DNA from: Streptomyces sp. NBC_01549
GTDB taxonomy: Bacteria; Actinomycetota; Actinomycetes; Streptomycetales; Streptomycetaceae
DNA: 64,000 nucleotides
Assembly: GCF_026339955.1 (NCBI RefSeq)
Contig: NZ_JAPEPW010000001.1
Location: 4,583,001-4,647,000 of the forward strand
Direction of reading: 5' to 3'
The position numbers and the translations under genes are program-made. Of this stretch, positions 1 to 10,300 are shown in pieces; positions within the stretch are counted from its first letter, which is position 1; every line of letters begins with the position of its first letter. Below the pieces are notes generated by a model that saw nothing but the letters and a program-made list of their open reading frames with translations, ran no database searches and was not told the DNA's origin.

Positions 1-1
1 C

Positions 2-28
2 GGCGACAGCGACACGAACGGCACCTGA
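2..28 (+). CDS. Possible C-terminal tail of an upstream gene (partial)
   Basis: One frame reads G-D-S-D-T-N-G-T and then stops with TGA, 12 bases before the next gene. This could be the last residues of a gene lying mostly outside the window. Eight codons cannot prove coding, so this is only a suggestion supported by the short gap to the following start. Confidence 0.25.
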   Translation, partial: GDSDTNGT

Positions 29-40
29 CCGGAGCCCGGC

Positions 41-1291
41 ATGCGGGGAACCCCGTATCCCACCCTCGGCGAGCTGCTGCGACGTGCTCGCGCGACGGTG
101 GCGGCGCGGCCCGGTGTACTGCGGTTGCGTGTCGTCGGGACCTCGCGGGCCGGCCGGCCGCTGTGGCTGCTGTCGGCCGGACACGGCCCCCGGCACATCC
201 TCACGGTCGCCGGCGCGCACGCGAACGAACCGGTGGGCGGGGTCACCTCGCTCTCCCTGGTCGACAGGTTCGCGCGGGAGCCGGCGCTGCTCCAGGAGCT
301 CGGCTGCACCTGGCACTTCCTGCTCTGTCTCGATCCCGACGGCGCGAGTCTCGCCGGGCGATGGATGACGGGGTGGTCCGGCGAGGGGCGGGCGACCGGG
401 GCGTCGCCGACCCTCCGGGGTTACTACCGGCGCTTCTACCGGCCCGCCTTCGCCGCTCAGCCCGAGTTTCCGCCCGTCGCGAGTGATCCGCGTCCGGCGA
501 TGCCGGAGTCCGAGGCGCTGGTGCGGCTCCTCGACGAACTCCGGCCGGTCGTGCAGTTCTCGCTGCACGGTGTCGAAGTGGGCGGATCCTTTCTGCAGTT
601 GACTCGTGCGCTGCCGGGGGCGGCGGCCGCCTACCGCCGGATCGCGGCTGACCTCGGCATTCCCCTGGAACACCGGCCGTTCGACGGCATGGGATGGCTG
701 GCCGAGAGCCCGGGGGTGCTGGTCCTGCCGGACGGGAGCCCCACCGAGGAACGGGACCCGTCCGGCTTCACCTCGCAGGCGACCTGGCTGTACGCGATGC
801 GGCACGGCACCGTGTCGGCGGTCGTCGAGGCGCCCTTCTGGAGCGTGGCGGGCGTCAGCGATCCGCAGCCCGTGGCCGAGCCCCGGCGCGAGATCGCGGA
901 GGCGAGTGAGATCCTGCTCGGCCGCGCCAAACAACTGGAGGCGGTGGTGGGGGAGCTGGGGCCCAGGTCACCGCGAACCCCCGACCAGATCGCCCACTTC
1001 ACCGCCGCCCGCGAGCTCATGGACATCGGCCCCGGAGTCGTGGACACCTGGAACTCCGCCGAACTCGCCACCACCGTGGGCAACTCCGTCTCCCTCGGTG
1101 TCGCCGCCCGGCGCATCCCGCTGCGCGCGGCGGCCATGATGCGACAGGGCCTGGGCGGCGCACCCGCGCTGGACACCCTCGTGGAGAGCTGGTCCCGTGA
1201 ACTGGCGAGCACCTTCGACGCCCGCTGGGTCCCGGTGGCCGACCAGACCGCGCTGCAGATCCGCACGATGCTCGTACTCGCCCTGGTGTGA
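41..1291 (+). CDS. M14-family zinc carboxypeptidase-like protein
   Basis: This 416-residue protein resembles metallocarboxypeptidases of family M14, which remove C-terminal residues from peptides using one zinc ion. The zinc-binding HxxE is at H60/E63 (GAHANEPVGG), a third histidine ligand fits at H176 (SLHGVE), and the general-base glutamate fits at E263 (VVEAPFW). No signal peptide is visible, so a cytoplasmic role is likely. The ATG start has GGAG 6 bases upstream. The C-terminal 130 residues beyond the catalytic Glu have no recognisable domain. The gene converges on pepN, with about 70 bases between the stops. The substrate is unknown. Confidence 0.8.
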   Translation: MRGTPYPTLGELLRRARATVAARPGVLRLRVVGTSRAGRPLWLLSAGHGPRHILTVAGAHANEPVGGVTSLSLVDRFAREPALLQELGCTWHFLLCLDPDGASLAGRWMTGWSGEGRATGASPTLRGYYRRFYRPAFAAQPEFPPVASDPRPAMPESEALVRLLDELRPVVQFSLHGVEVGGSFLQLTRALPGAAAAYRRIAADLGIPLEHRPFDGMGWLAESPGVLVLPDGSPTEERDPSGFTSQATWLYAMRHGTVSAVVEAPFWSVAGVSDPQPVAEPRREIAEASEILLGRAKQLEAVVGELGPRSPRTPDQIAHFTAARELMDIGPGVVDTWNSAELATTVGNSVSLGVAARRIPLRAAAMMRQGLGGAPALDTLVESWSRELASTFDARWVPVADQTALQIRTMLVLALV

Positions 1292-1360
1292 CCTCACGCG
1301 TCCGCGTACGAGTGGGGGCGCCCGGCACGACGCCGGACGCCCCCACTCACGTACGACCGA

Positions 1361-3940
1361 CTACGCGGACGCCGCCGCCGCGTCCGCCGCCTGGGCCTTC
1401 AGCGCGCGTTCGACCCCGGAGCGGGACTCCGAGATCAGGCGCCGCAGGGCCGGGGTGGGCTCGGCCGAGGCCAGCCACGCGTCCGTCTTGGCGAGGGTCT
1501 CCTCGGAGACCTGGATGGACGGGTAGAGACCGACCACGATCTGCTGGGCGATCTCGTGCGAACGGGCGTCCCAGATGTCCTTCACCACGGAGAAGTACTT
1601 GTCCGTGTACGGGGCGAGCAGTTCGCGCTGGTCGGTCTGCACGAAGCCGCCGATCACCGCTTCCTGCACGGCGTTCGGGAGCTTGTCGGACTCGACGACC
1701 GCGGTCCACGCCTCCGCCTTCGCCTCCTCGGTGGGGCGCGAGGCCCGGGCCGTCTCCGCGTGCCGCTCACCCGCCGCCGTCTTGTCGCGCTCCGCCTCGC
1801 CGGCGATCTCCGCCTCGTCGTAGCGCCCGACGGCCGCGAGCCGCTGGACGAACGCCCAGCGCAGCTCGGTGTCGACGGCGAGGCCTTCGATGGTCTCCCG
1901 GCCCTCCAGCAGGCCCTCCAGGAGGTCCAGCTGCTCCGGCGTACGGGCGGTCGCCGCGAAGGCGCGCGCCCAGGCGAGCTGGTGGTCGCCACCGGGCTGG
2001 GCGGCGCGCAGATGCGCGAGCGTCGCGTCCGTCCAGCGGGTCAGCAGCGCCTCACGGGCCGTCGGGTCGGCGTACAGCTCGATCGCCAGCTTCACCTGGC
2101 GCTGCAGCGACTGCACGACACCGATGTCGGACTCCTTGCCGATGCCCGACAGGACCAGGGACAGGTAGTCGCGGGTGGCGAGCTCCCCGTCGCGGGTCAT
2201 GTCCCAGGCCGAGGCCCAGCACAGGGCACGGGGGAGGGAGGACTCGAAGTCGCCGAGGTGCTCGGTGACGAAGGCGAGCGAGTCCTCGTCGAGGCGGACC
2301 TTGGCGTACGACAGGTCGTCGTCGTTGAGCAGGAAGACCGCCGGGCGACGCTTGCCGACCAGCTGTGCCACGGCCGTCAGCTCGCCGTCGACGTCCAGCT
2401 CGACGCGCTCGCCGCGCACCAGCTTGCCGCTGTCGTCGTCGAGGTCGTAGAGGCCGATCGCGATGCGGTGCGGGCGCAGGGTCGGCTCACCCTTGGCACC
2501 CGCCGGGAGCGCCGGAGCCTCCTGGCGGATCGCGAAGGAGGTGATGACGCCGTTCGCGTCGGTCTCCACCTCCGGGCGCAGGATGTTGATGCCGGCGGTC
2601 TGGAGCCACTTCTCCGACCAGGTCTTCAGATCACGCCCGGAGGTCTCCTCCAGGGCGCCCAGCAGATCGCTGAGGCGCGTGTTGCCGTACGCGTGCCGCT
2701 TGAAGTACGCCTGCACGCCCTTGAAGAACTCGTCCATGCCGACGTAGGCGACGAGCTGCTTCAACACGCTCGCCCCCTTCGCGTACGTGATGCCGTCGAA
2801 GTTGACCAGGACGTCGTCCAGATCGTTGATCTCGGCCATGATCGGGTGGGTGGAGGGCAGCTGGTCCTGCCGGTACGCCCACGTCTTCATGGAGTTGGCG
2901 AACGTGGTCCAGGAGTGCGGCCAGCGGGAGTCGGGGGCGTACGCCTGGCAGGCGATGGAGGTGTACGTCGCGAACGACTCGTTCAGCCAGAGGTCGTTCC
3001 ACCACTCCATGGTCACGAGGTCGCCGAACCACATGTGGGCGAGCTCGTGCAGGATGGTCTCGGCGCGCACCTCGTACGAGGCGTCGGTCACCTTGGACCG
3101 GAACACGTACTGGTCCCGGATCGTCACCGCGCCCGCGTTCTCCATCGCGCCGGCGTTGAACTCCGGCACGAAGAGCTGGTCGTACTTCTTGAACGGGTAC
3201 GCGTAGTCGAACTTCTCCTGGAACCAGTCGAAGCCCTGCCGGGTGACCTCGAAGATCGCGTCCGAGTCGAGGAACTCGGCGAGCGAGGGCCGACAGTAGA
3301 TGCCGAGCGGAACGCTCTGCCCGTCCTTCTCGTACACGCTGTGGACGGAGTGGTACGGCCCGACGATCAGCGCGGTGATGTACGTGGAGATCCGCGGCGT
3401 CGGCTCGAAGACCCAGGTGTCGTCCTTGGGCTCGGGCGTCGGGGAGTTGGAGATCACGGTCCAGCCGGAGGGCGCCTTCACGGTGAACTGGAAGGTGGCC
3501 TTCAGGTCGGGCTGCTCGAAGCTCGCGAACACCCGGCGCGCGTCCGGGACCTCGAACTGGGTGTAGAGGTAGGCCTGCTGGTCGACGGGGTCGACGAAGC
3601 GGTGCAGGCCCTCACCGGTGTTGGTGTACGCGCAGTCGGCCACGACACGCAGGACGTTGCGGCCCTCCAGCAGCCCCGGAAGCGCGATCCGCGCGTCATC
3701 GAAGACCTCGGCGGGGTCGAGAGGGTCCCCGTTCAGGGTCACCTCGTGAACGGCGGGAGCGACCAGGTCGATGAAGGTCTCCGAGCCGGTCTCCTCGACG
3801 TCGAAGCGCACCGTGGTCACGGACCGGTAGGTGCCGCCCTCCTGCGCGCCCGAGAGGTCGAGATCGATCTCGTACGAGTCAACGGTGAGCAGCTTCGCAC
3901 GCTGCTGCGCCTCTTCGCGGGTCAGGTTTGTGCCAGGCAC
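1361..3940 (-). CDS. pepN: Aminopeptidase N (M1 family), first of two paralogues
   Basis: This 859-residue gluzincin aminopeptidase removes N-terminal residues from peptides, probably in late cytoplasmic protein turnover. The substrate-binding GAMEN is at residues 264-268, the zinc-binding HELAH at 298-302, and the third ligand is E321 in NESF. Length and full-length similarity fit actinobacterial PepN. The start is GTG with GAGGAG about 8 bases upstream; the N-terminus MPGTNLTREEAQ is shared with the second pepN near 20-22 kb. There is no signal peptide. The gene stands alone, convergent with the M14 gene and divergent from the DUF1203 gene. Confidence 0.95.
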   Translation of the reverse strand: MPGTNLTREEAQQRAKLLTVDSYEIDLDLSGAQEGGTYRSVTTVRFDVEETGSETFIDLVAPAVHEVTLNGDPLDPAEVFDDARIALPGLLEGRNVLRVVADCAYTNTGEGLHRFVDPVDQQAYLYTQFEVPDARRVFASFEQPDLKATFQFTVKAPSGWTVISNSPTPEPKDDTWVFEPTPRISTYITALIVGPYHSVHSVYEKDGQSVPLGIYCRPSLAEFLDSDAIFEVTRQGFDWFQEKFDYAYPFKKYDQLFVPEFNAGAMENAGAVTIRDQYVFRSKVTDASYEVRAETILHELAHMWFGDLVTMEWWNDLWLNESFATYTSIACQAYAPDSRWPHSWTTFANSMKTWAYRQDQLPSTHPIMAEINDLDDVLVNFDGITYAKGASVLKQLVAYVGMDEFFKGVQAYFKRHAYGNTRLSDLLGALEETSGRDLKTWSEKWLQTAGINILRPEVETDANGVITSFAIRQEAPALPAGAKGEPTLRPHRIAIGLYDLDDDSGKLVRGERVELDVDGELTAVAQLVGKRRPAVFLLNDDDLSYAKVRLDEDSLAFVTEHLGDFESSLPRALCWASAWDMTRDGELATRDYLSLVLSGIGKESDIGVVQSLQRQVKLAIELYADPTAREALLTRWTDATLAHLRAAQPGGDHQLAWARAFAATARTPEQLDLLEGLLEGRETIEGLAVDTELRWAFVQRLAAVGRYDEAEIAGEAERDKTAAGERHAETARASRPTEEAKAEAWTAVVESDKLPNAVQEAVIGGFVQTDQRELLAPYTDKYFSVVKDIWDARSHEIAQQIVVGLYPSIQVSEETLAKTDAWLASAEPTPALRRLISESRSGVERALKAQAADAAAASA

Positions 3941-4051
3941 GCGGTCATCTCCTCGTTATGTGACGGTTGCGCCATCCTTCCATGGGACCTGCACGGATGC
4001 GATGTCCGTTTCCCGCCGGTGCCAGGCAGGCGCGGGCGCGAGCCTGGAGAC

Positions 4052-4600
4052 ATGACGACGGACACGACGACGTACACGACGACGGACATGACGACGTACA
4101 CGGCACGTCCCATCGACCCGGCGGCCCTGAAGGATCTCCGCACAGCTGACGACGCGGACCGCCCGATGGTTCCCTTCCCGGACGAGGAGGGCGGCGCACC
4201 GCTGCGCTGCTGCCTTCGGCGCAGTGAGCCGGGCGAGCGGATCGCCCTCGTCTCCTACGCGCCGCTGCGCCGCTGGGCCGCCGCCACGGGCGCCGACCCG
4301 GGCGCGTACGACGAGCAGGGCCCGGTCTTCATCCACGCCGACGACTGCCCGGGCCCCGACCCGCACGGCCACCCCTTCCAGGGCGCCCACCGCACGGTCC
4401 GCCGCTACTCCGCCGAGGGCCGCATCCTGGGCGGTCGTCTGGTCGAGAACGTCGAGAACGTCGAGAGCGCTGAGAACGCCGAGAGCTCCGACGCCTTCGA
4501 CGAGGCCTTCGCGGAGGCCTTCGCCGATCCGGAGGTGGCGCTGGTCCATGTGCGGGCCGTGGAGTACGGGTGCTTCCTCTACGAGGTGCGGCGGGCGTGA
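4052..4600 (+). CDS. DUF1203-family protein
   Basis: This 182-residue protein matches the DUF1203 pattern: a Cys-rich segment LRCCLRRSEPGE, then LVSYAP, then a PVFIHADDC segment. Its function is unknown. The chosen ATG follows GGAGAC directly, and the first residues form a threonine-rich stretch encoded by repeated ACGAC units, so a second in-frame ATG 36 bases on is possible. A low-complexity insert (ENVENVESAENAES) lies near residues 131-144. It is divergent from pepN and is closed by a strong hairpin shared with asd. Confidence 0.75.
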   Translation: MTTDTTTYTTTDMTTYTARPIDPAALKDLRTADDADRPMVPFPDEEGGAPLRCCLRRSEPGERIALVSYAPLRRWAAATGADPGAYDEQGPVFIHADDCPGPDPHGHPFQGAHRTVRRYSAEGRILGGRLVENVENVESAENAESSDAFDEAFAEAFADPEVALVHVRAVEYGCFLYEVRRA

Positions 4601-4603
4601 GAA

Positions 4604-4631
4604 GGGGCGGTCACCGTGCGGTGACCGCCCC
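4604..4631. terminator. Bidirectional intrinsic terminator between DUF1203 gene and asd
   Basis: A perfect 12-bp GC-rich stem (GGGGCGGTCACC and its complement) with a 4-base loop lies between two convergent genes. There is no T-run, as is common in this type of genome. Confidence 0.75.
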
Positions 4632-4651
4632 TGGGGCACGTGGTGCGGGCG

Positions 4652-5668
4652 TCAGCCCTTGAGCTCCGCCGCCACCAGTTCCGCGATCTGGATCGCGTTC
4701 AGCGCGGCGCCCTTGCGGAGGTTGTCGTTGGAGACGAAGAGGGCGAGGCCGTGCTCGACCGTCTCGTCGGTGCGGATGCGGCCCACGTACGACGCGTCCC
4801 GGCCGGCGGCCTCGAGTGGGTTCGGGATCTCGGAGAGGGCGACGCCCGGGGCGCCGGCCAGCAGCTCGGTCGCGCGCTCCACGCTCAGCGGACGCGCGAA
4901 GCGGGCGTTCACCTGGAGGGAGTGGCCGGTGAACACCGGGACGCGGACACAGGTGCCGGAGACCTTGAGCGCGGGGATCTCCAGGATCTTGCGGGACTCG
5001 TTGCGGAGCTTCTGCTCCTCGTCCGTCTCGTGCAGACCGTCGTCGACGATCGACCCCGCGAGCGGGAGCACGTTGAAGGCGATGGGGCGCTTGTAGACAC
5101 CCGGCTCGGGGAAGTCGACCGCGCCGCCGTCATGGGTCAGCTTGTCGGCGTCCGCGGCGACCTTCAGTACCTGGCCGTGCAGCTCGGCCACGCCCGCGAG
5201 GCCGGAGCCGGACACCGCCTGGTAGGTCGCGACGACCAGCGCCTCGAGCCCCGCCTCCTCGTGCAGCGGCTTCAGGACGGGCATCGCGGCCATCGTCGTG
5301 CAGTTCGGGTTGGCGATGATGCCCTTGGGGCGGTCGGCGATCGCGTGCGGGTTCACCTCGGAGACCACCAGGGGCACCTGCGGGTCCTTGCGCCACGCGG
5401 AGGAGTTGTCGATGACGACCGCGCCCTGCGAGGCGACCTTCTCGGCCAGCGCCCTGGAGGTCGCGCCGCCCGCGGAGAACAGGACGATGTCCAGGCCGGA
5501 GTAGTCCGCCGTCGCCGCGTCCTCCACCGTCACACCGTCGAGCACCGTCCCGGCCGAACGCGCCGAGGCGAACAGCCGCAGCTCCTCGACGGGGAACTCC
5601 CGCTCGACGAGGATCCTGCGCATGACCGTGCCGACCTGACCGGTGGCTCCGACGATTCCGACCCTCAC
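4652..5668 (-). CDS. asd: Aspartate-semialdehyde dehydrogenase
   Basis: It reduces L-aspartyl-4-phosphate to aspartate semialdehyde with NADPH, the branch point to lysine/diaminopimelate, threonine and methionine. The 338 residues have the usual length. The N-terminal nucleotide-binding loop is GATGQVG (residues 7-13) and the catalytic cysteine is C123 in NPNCTTM. The ATG start lies directly at the Rossmann strand MRVGIVGATG. No aspartokinase gene is adjacent in this window, although asd often follows it elsewhere, so this may be a separate asd copy. Confidence 0.96.
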   Translation of the reverse strand: MRVGIVGATGQVGTVMRRILVEREFPVEELRLFASARSAGTVLDGVTVEDAATADYSGLDIVLFSAGGATSRALAEKVASQGAVVIDNSSAWRKDPQVPLVVSEVNPHAIADRPKGIIANPNCTTMAAMPVLKPLHEEAGLEALVVATYQAVSGSGLAGVAELHGQVLKVAADADKLTHDGGAVDFPEPGVYKRPIAFNVLPLAGSIVDDGLHETDEEQKLRNESRKILEIPALKVSGTCVRVPVFTGHSLQVNARFARPLSVERATELLAGAPGVALSEIPNPLEAAGRDASYVGRIRTDETVEHGLALFVSNDNLRKGAALNAIQIAELVAAELKG

Positions 5669-5963
5669 GGCGACTCCCTTAGCGTGCGTTTTCCATGGTC
5701 CAGCGCTTCCATCATGCGTCTGACCTGTGCCCGCGTGTCCAATCCTTTGCCCGTACCGCCCGAGGAATGGGACGCGTCCGCCGTCCGGTGTCCGTTCGGC
5801 ATCCGAAAGAAACCCTTCCGTCGGCCGCCGGGGACCGCAAGCCGTGCGGCGTCGACGTCCTCATGGGCCCCGGCCCGGTGTGACGTACGACTCGTCGGGG
5901 TACGGCCGAACGTTTTGGCCCGCGCCGGCGTCGTAGAGGAAACGGCGGGAGGGGAGGGGCGGA

Positions 5964-6485
5964 GTGCTGCGCAGAAAGGCACGCCGTGCCCAGGGGGCGG
6001 ACGATCCCCTGGACGCGGCCCAGGAACGCCGGGTGCGGGCCGTGCTCGCGCTCGGTGGCGTACCGCAGGCGGACCTGCCGGACGGGGTGCAGCAGGTCCG
6101 CCTGCGGTTGCTGGAACGCGCGGCGAAGGGGGACGAGGCGCCGCGTGACGTGTCCGCGTGGGCGGCGGTCGTCGCCTCGAACCTGGCGATGGACTGGCAC
6201 CGGGCCAAGCGGCGTCAGGAGCGGCTCGGCGAGCGGCTGGCCTCGCTGCGGCAGCCCGCGGACGCCCGTGACGAGGACTCCAGCGTGCTCTCGCTCGCCG
6301 TGGCGCAGGGCCTGGACGAGCTGCCCGACGCCCAGCGCCAGGTGCTCGTCCTGCGTTTCTACGCCGATCTGTCCGTGCGCGGGATCGCCGAGGAGCTGGG
6401 CATCCCGGAGGGCACGGTCAAGAGCAGGCTGCACTCGGCGGTCCGCGCCCTGCGCGCCCGCCTGCACGAGGACGAGGTGGTGTGA
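5964..6485 (+). CDS. ECF-type RNA polymerase sigma factor
   Basis: This 173-residue protein has region 2 at about residues 20-80, with the core-binding stretch AWAAVVASNLAMDWHRAKRR, and region 4 at about 110-170 with the helix-turn-helix ELGIPEGTVKSRL. That two-domain form is typical of extracytoplasmic-function sigma factors. The GTG start is preceded by a purine-rich GGGAGGGGCGGAG. The stop codon is one base before the GTG of the next gene, a membrane protein, so the two are probably translated together, and the partner may control the sigma factor. The trigger and target promoters are unknown. Confidence 0.9.
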   Translation: MLRRKARRAQGADDPLDAAQERRVRAVLALGGVPQADLPDGVQQVRLRLLERAAKGDEAPRDVSAWAAVVASNLAMDWHRAKRRQERLGERLASLRQPADARDEDSSVLSLAVAQGLDELPDAQRQVLVLRFYADLSVRGIAEELGIPEGTVKSRLHSAVRALRARLHEDEVV

Positions 6486-6486
6486 C

Positions 6487-7236
6487 GTGGCCGAGTATGA
6501 GGGAGTGGACGCGCTGTTGGCCGCGATCACTGACGAGCCTCTGCCCGAAGGGGTCGGCGACGACCCGGAGTTCATGGCCGAGCACCGGTCGGCGGTGGCC
6601 GATGTGGCGCTGCTGCGGGAGCAGCTGGCGGTCATCGGGGACGCGCTGGCGGACCGTGCGGAGGAAGCGAAGCCGGTCCCGGTACGGGCCCCCAGAAAGC
6701 GCACCCGCCGCCCCGAAGGCGCCCCGAGGAACCGCGGCCGGCGTCCCCTAGCCTTCGCCCTGGGCACGCTCGTCGTGGCCACCGTGGCCGCGATGGTCGT
6801 CGGCATGGGCTGGCTCCTCGCGCACAACGGGGGCGGCGGGGCGATGAGCACGTCGGACAGCAGCGACGCCAAGGCGGACGACAACGGGAGCGCGGGGGCA
6901 GGGGACTCGCTCAGCGGCCCGGGTTACCTCGCCTGCTCCCGGCTGGTCGCCGAGGGCACGGTCGCCCACGTCGAGCCCCTCCCCGGCACCACGGAGAACC
7001 GGATCACGCTCCGTGTGGGCCGCTATTACAAGCCGGAGAAGGGGAAGGCCGAGGTCGTCCTGGTCCTGGACGAGGAGGTGGCTCCCCGGCCGCGCGAGGG
7101 CGAGCAGGTGCTCGTCGCCCTCCACGACGACCCGGCGACACCCACCGGCTGGACCACGGGGCGCAAGGCCATCGCGGACGAACGCGCGTGGATCGTCAAG
7201 GCGCTGCCCGAGTCCCGCACTCTCCCGTGCCCGTGA
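6487..7236 (+). CDS. Single-pass membrane protein, putative regulator of the adjacent sigma factor
   Basis: This 249-residue protein has an acidic cytoplasmic region (1-60), a basic Pro/Arg stretch (61-87), one membrane helix (about 88-112), a Gly/Ser/Asp-rich linker and an external domain of about 120 residues with two cysteines (one in YLACSRLV, one at the end in TLPCP). The start is a GTG one base after the sigma-gene stop. The layout resembles anti-sigma factors, but the zinc-binding HxxxCxxC motif is absent, so anti-sigma function is inferred from position and topology only. The external domain is unrecognised. Confidence 0.65.
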   Translation: MAEYEGVDALLAAITDEPLPEGVGDDPEFMAEHRSAVADVALLREQLAVIGDALADRAEEAKPVPVRAPRKRTRRPEGAPRNRGRRPLAFALGTLVVATVAAMVVGMGWLLAHNGGGGAMSTSDSSDAKADDNGSAGAGDSLSGPGYLACSRLVAEGTVAHVEPLPGTTENRITLRVGRYYKPEKGKAEVVLVLDEEVAPRPREGEQVLVALHDDPATPTGWTTGRKAIADERAWIVKALPESRTLPCP

Positions 7237-7291
7237 AAACCGGCAGTCTGACGTGCCCGTGAAAACCCGTACTTTCCCGTGCCCGTGAAAA
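7226..7291 (+). repeat. Three direct copies of a 14-bp unit at 26-bp spacing
   Basis: The unit CGTGCCCGTGAAAA starts at 7226, 7252 and 7278, an exact 26-bp period. The first copy covers the stop codon of the membrane-protein gene. The array runs directly into the terminator hairpin. It probably arose by local duplication of the gene's 3' end. Confidence 0.7.
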
Positions 7292-7325
7292 AGGGCGGGC
7301 GCCCGTTCCCGGACGCCCGCCCCTT
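7291..7325. terminator. Terminator between convergent genes
   Basis: The arms AAGGGCGGGCG and CGCCCGCCCCTT pair around a 12-base loop with one bulged C. It separates the sigma-operon membrane gene from the convergent subtilase. Confidence 0.65.
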
Positions 7326-7339
7326 CACCGCCGTAGGTG

Positions 7340-10300
7340 TTACGGCGTGACCTTCTCGATCTTCACGCTGCCGAGGCCGGCGGCCGTCCCGCGGGCGTTC
7401 ACCAGCTGGACCCGGCCGAAGAACTCACGTCCCTCGGGAGCCGGCGCGGCCGCGGTGACCTCGCCGGAGACCGTCGCGGTGCCGCCCGTGGCGAGCTTGA
7501 CCGGCGTGGACTCGTCGACCTTGACCGAGCCGAGCGCGGCGGAGAAGAACACGTCACGGTAGTCGTACGCGGTCGAGCCCGACGGGACCGAGTAGCCCAC
7601 GACCTCGATGGTGTACGTACCGGCGGCGGGGTTGGGGATGGAGACCGCCTCCTCCGCGTCGCCGTCCGCGGACTGCGCGACCTGGTTGCCGGCGGAGTCG
7701 TACACCGTCAGGTCCAGGTCGGCGGCCGTGTCCGAGACGTTGCCGATCGCGACGTCGAGCGACGCGGCGCCCGCGGGCACGTCGACCGTGCTGGTCTGCG
7801 TGACGCCGTCGGCGATGGTCGGCCGGGCCGTCTTCGAGGAGCCGAGCGGGCCGCCCTTCAGGGTGCCGTCGAGCGCCGCGAAGTTGTTCGTCACCTTCCA
7901 GGAGGCGGTGACCGGGGTGCCGACCTTGGCCTCGGACACGGTCACGGTCTCCGGGTCGAAGGCCGCGCCGAGCACGGTGGCGTCCAGCGTGTACGGGTTG
8001 TCGAGCAGCGGCGACGTACGGCGCGCCTCGACCTCGACCTCCCAGACACCGGGCTGCGGGTCCGCGTACGCACGCACGTCGGGCTTGCAGCCGTTGGTGT
8101 TCGGGTAGTTGCTGTAGCAGTACGGCGTGCCGGTGTCCTCGACCGGGACACCGTACGGGTGGATGGAGATGAACCGGGTCTGGCTCAGGTCCTTCAGTCC
8201 GCCGATCGCGACCTCCAGCGCCTTCGCGCCCTCGGGCACGGTCAGGAAGTACGACTGCGTGCTGTTGCGCTGCACCGAACTCGACTTGGAGAACGTGTAC
8301 TTGAGCGGCGTGGAGACCACGACCGTCGTCAGGATCTGCTTGTCGACGCCCTCGGTCCGCGGGTCGTCGACCTCGAGGATCGCGCTCTTGATGCCGGCCG
8401 AGGAGGCCTTCGCGGTGACCTTGACGGTGACCGGCTTGTTCAGTTCGAGCTTGACTTCGTCGGAGCCGGCGATGCTGAAGGTGTCACCGGCGTTGTTCTC
8501 GAAGTGCAGCTCGTGGCGGATCGCCTTGTCCGGGCCGGACGTACGCGTGATGGTGATCTCGTACGACTTCTTCACGCCGACCTTGAGGCCGCCCTCGCGG
8601 TCGTAGAGGCCGGTGCCGAAGCCCGGGGTCTTCAGCGCGTAGTCGATCGCGGTGTCGACGGGGGCCTTGACGGTGTAGTCGTGGGCGGTCGCGTCGTCCT
8701 TGATCGACTTCCAGGCGTCCACGATGTTGATGAGGCCCGCGCCCTCCTCGTACGCCTGCACACCCTTGATGTGGTCGGCGGTCGAGGTGAGGGCCGTGCG
8801 CAGCTCGGCGGGCGTCAGGGCGATGCCCTTCTGCTTGGCGGCGCTCAGCAGCAGCGCGGACGCGCCGGCGGCCTGCGGGGAGGCCATCGAGGTGCCCTGG
8901 AGCATCGAGTAGCCGGCCGGCAGGGAGTAGCCGGCCTGGGCGACCGGGGAGCCCGGCAGCCAGGTCTGCGTGGTGTTGATCGCGGCGCCGGGCGCGGTCA
9001 GCGTCGGTGTGAAGCCGCCGTCCTCACGCGGACCGCGCGAGGAGAACGGCATCATCGCGTACTTCTTCTCCACGACGGAGCCGTAGTTGGCGGCCCAGGT
9101 GTCCTTGGAGATGGACGCGCCGACCGAGATGACCTTGTCGGCCAGGCCGGGGTCGCCGATGGTGTTGGCGCCGGGGCCGGAGTTGCCCGCGGAGATCACC
9201 AGCTGGACACCGTAGGTGTCGATGAGACGCGTGTAGAGCTCGGAGCGCGCGTTGTTGCCGTCGTTCAGCGCGGGCAGGCCGCCGATGGACATGTTCACGA
9301 TGTCGACGCCGTGGTTGACGACGAGGTCGAGCATGCCCTCGGTGAGCGCGACGTTGGTGCAGCTCGGGCCGAACACGCAGGCGCGCGACGAGACGATCTT
9401 CGCGCCGGGGGCGGCGCCGTTCATCTTGCCGCCGAACAGGCCGTTCGCGGAGGTGATGCCGGCGACGTGCGTGCCGTGCTCGCTCGCGATCAGACCGATG
9501 TTGACGAAGTCGGCCTTCTTGCCGACCCAGTCGCCCCCGTAGGGGTCCATCGGCACGTCCTTGCGGATCTGCACGACGAACGGCTGGCTCTCGACGACGT
9601 CGGTGGCCGGGTTGTCGGTCCCGAAGTGACCGATCTGGTAGCCGTCCTTGTACGGCTTCATCGCGGTGTCGTCGGTGAAGTCGTGGTTGTTGTTCACGTC
9701 GACGGTGACGGTGCCGGCCGCCGGGTCGTACAGGACGCCCCACGCGTCGGTGGTGTCGCCGTCACGGTTCACGTCGCCCGCGGCGTCGCCGCCCGCGGTC
9801 GCGGACTCCCGGAACGTGCTGATCTCGTACGAGCCCGCCGGGGCCGTCCATCTCTGGCCGCCGTAGGTGAAGGCGGGCCCGGAGACCGCGCTGACCATGG
9901 GCCGCCAGCTCAGGTCGTTGTCGAGGATCGGGTCGGTCGAGGTGACCCAGTCGACGATCTTGCGCTCGCCGGTGGTGGTCTTCTGCAGCGCCGGGTGGCT
10001 CAGGTCCACACCGGAGTCGAGGATGCCGATGGTGATGCCCCGGCCGTCCGCCTTCGGGTTCTTCTTCACGAAGTCGACGGCGCCCGTCTCGAAGGACGGG
10101 TTGTACGGGTTCTCGGCGGGGGTGTTCTTGTCGGGCGCGGCGTAGGTCTTCGTGGCCTTCGAAGAGGCGCCCTTGGCCGTGTCGGCGCTCGGCGTCGGGT
10201 CGTCGAGCGCGATGTCCTGGCGCAGGTCGATGCCGTGCACCGAGGTCAGCTTGGTGGCGGCGGCGATGGCCGCGTCGGCCTTGGCGGTCGGGACCGTGGC

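Noticed and set aside
1556..4051. Very long open frame on the plus strand running into the DUF1203 gene
   Set aside because: It is antisense to pepN and open only because high-GC third positions remove stops; the real plus-strand gene begins at 4052.
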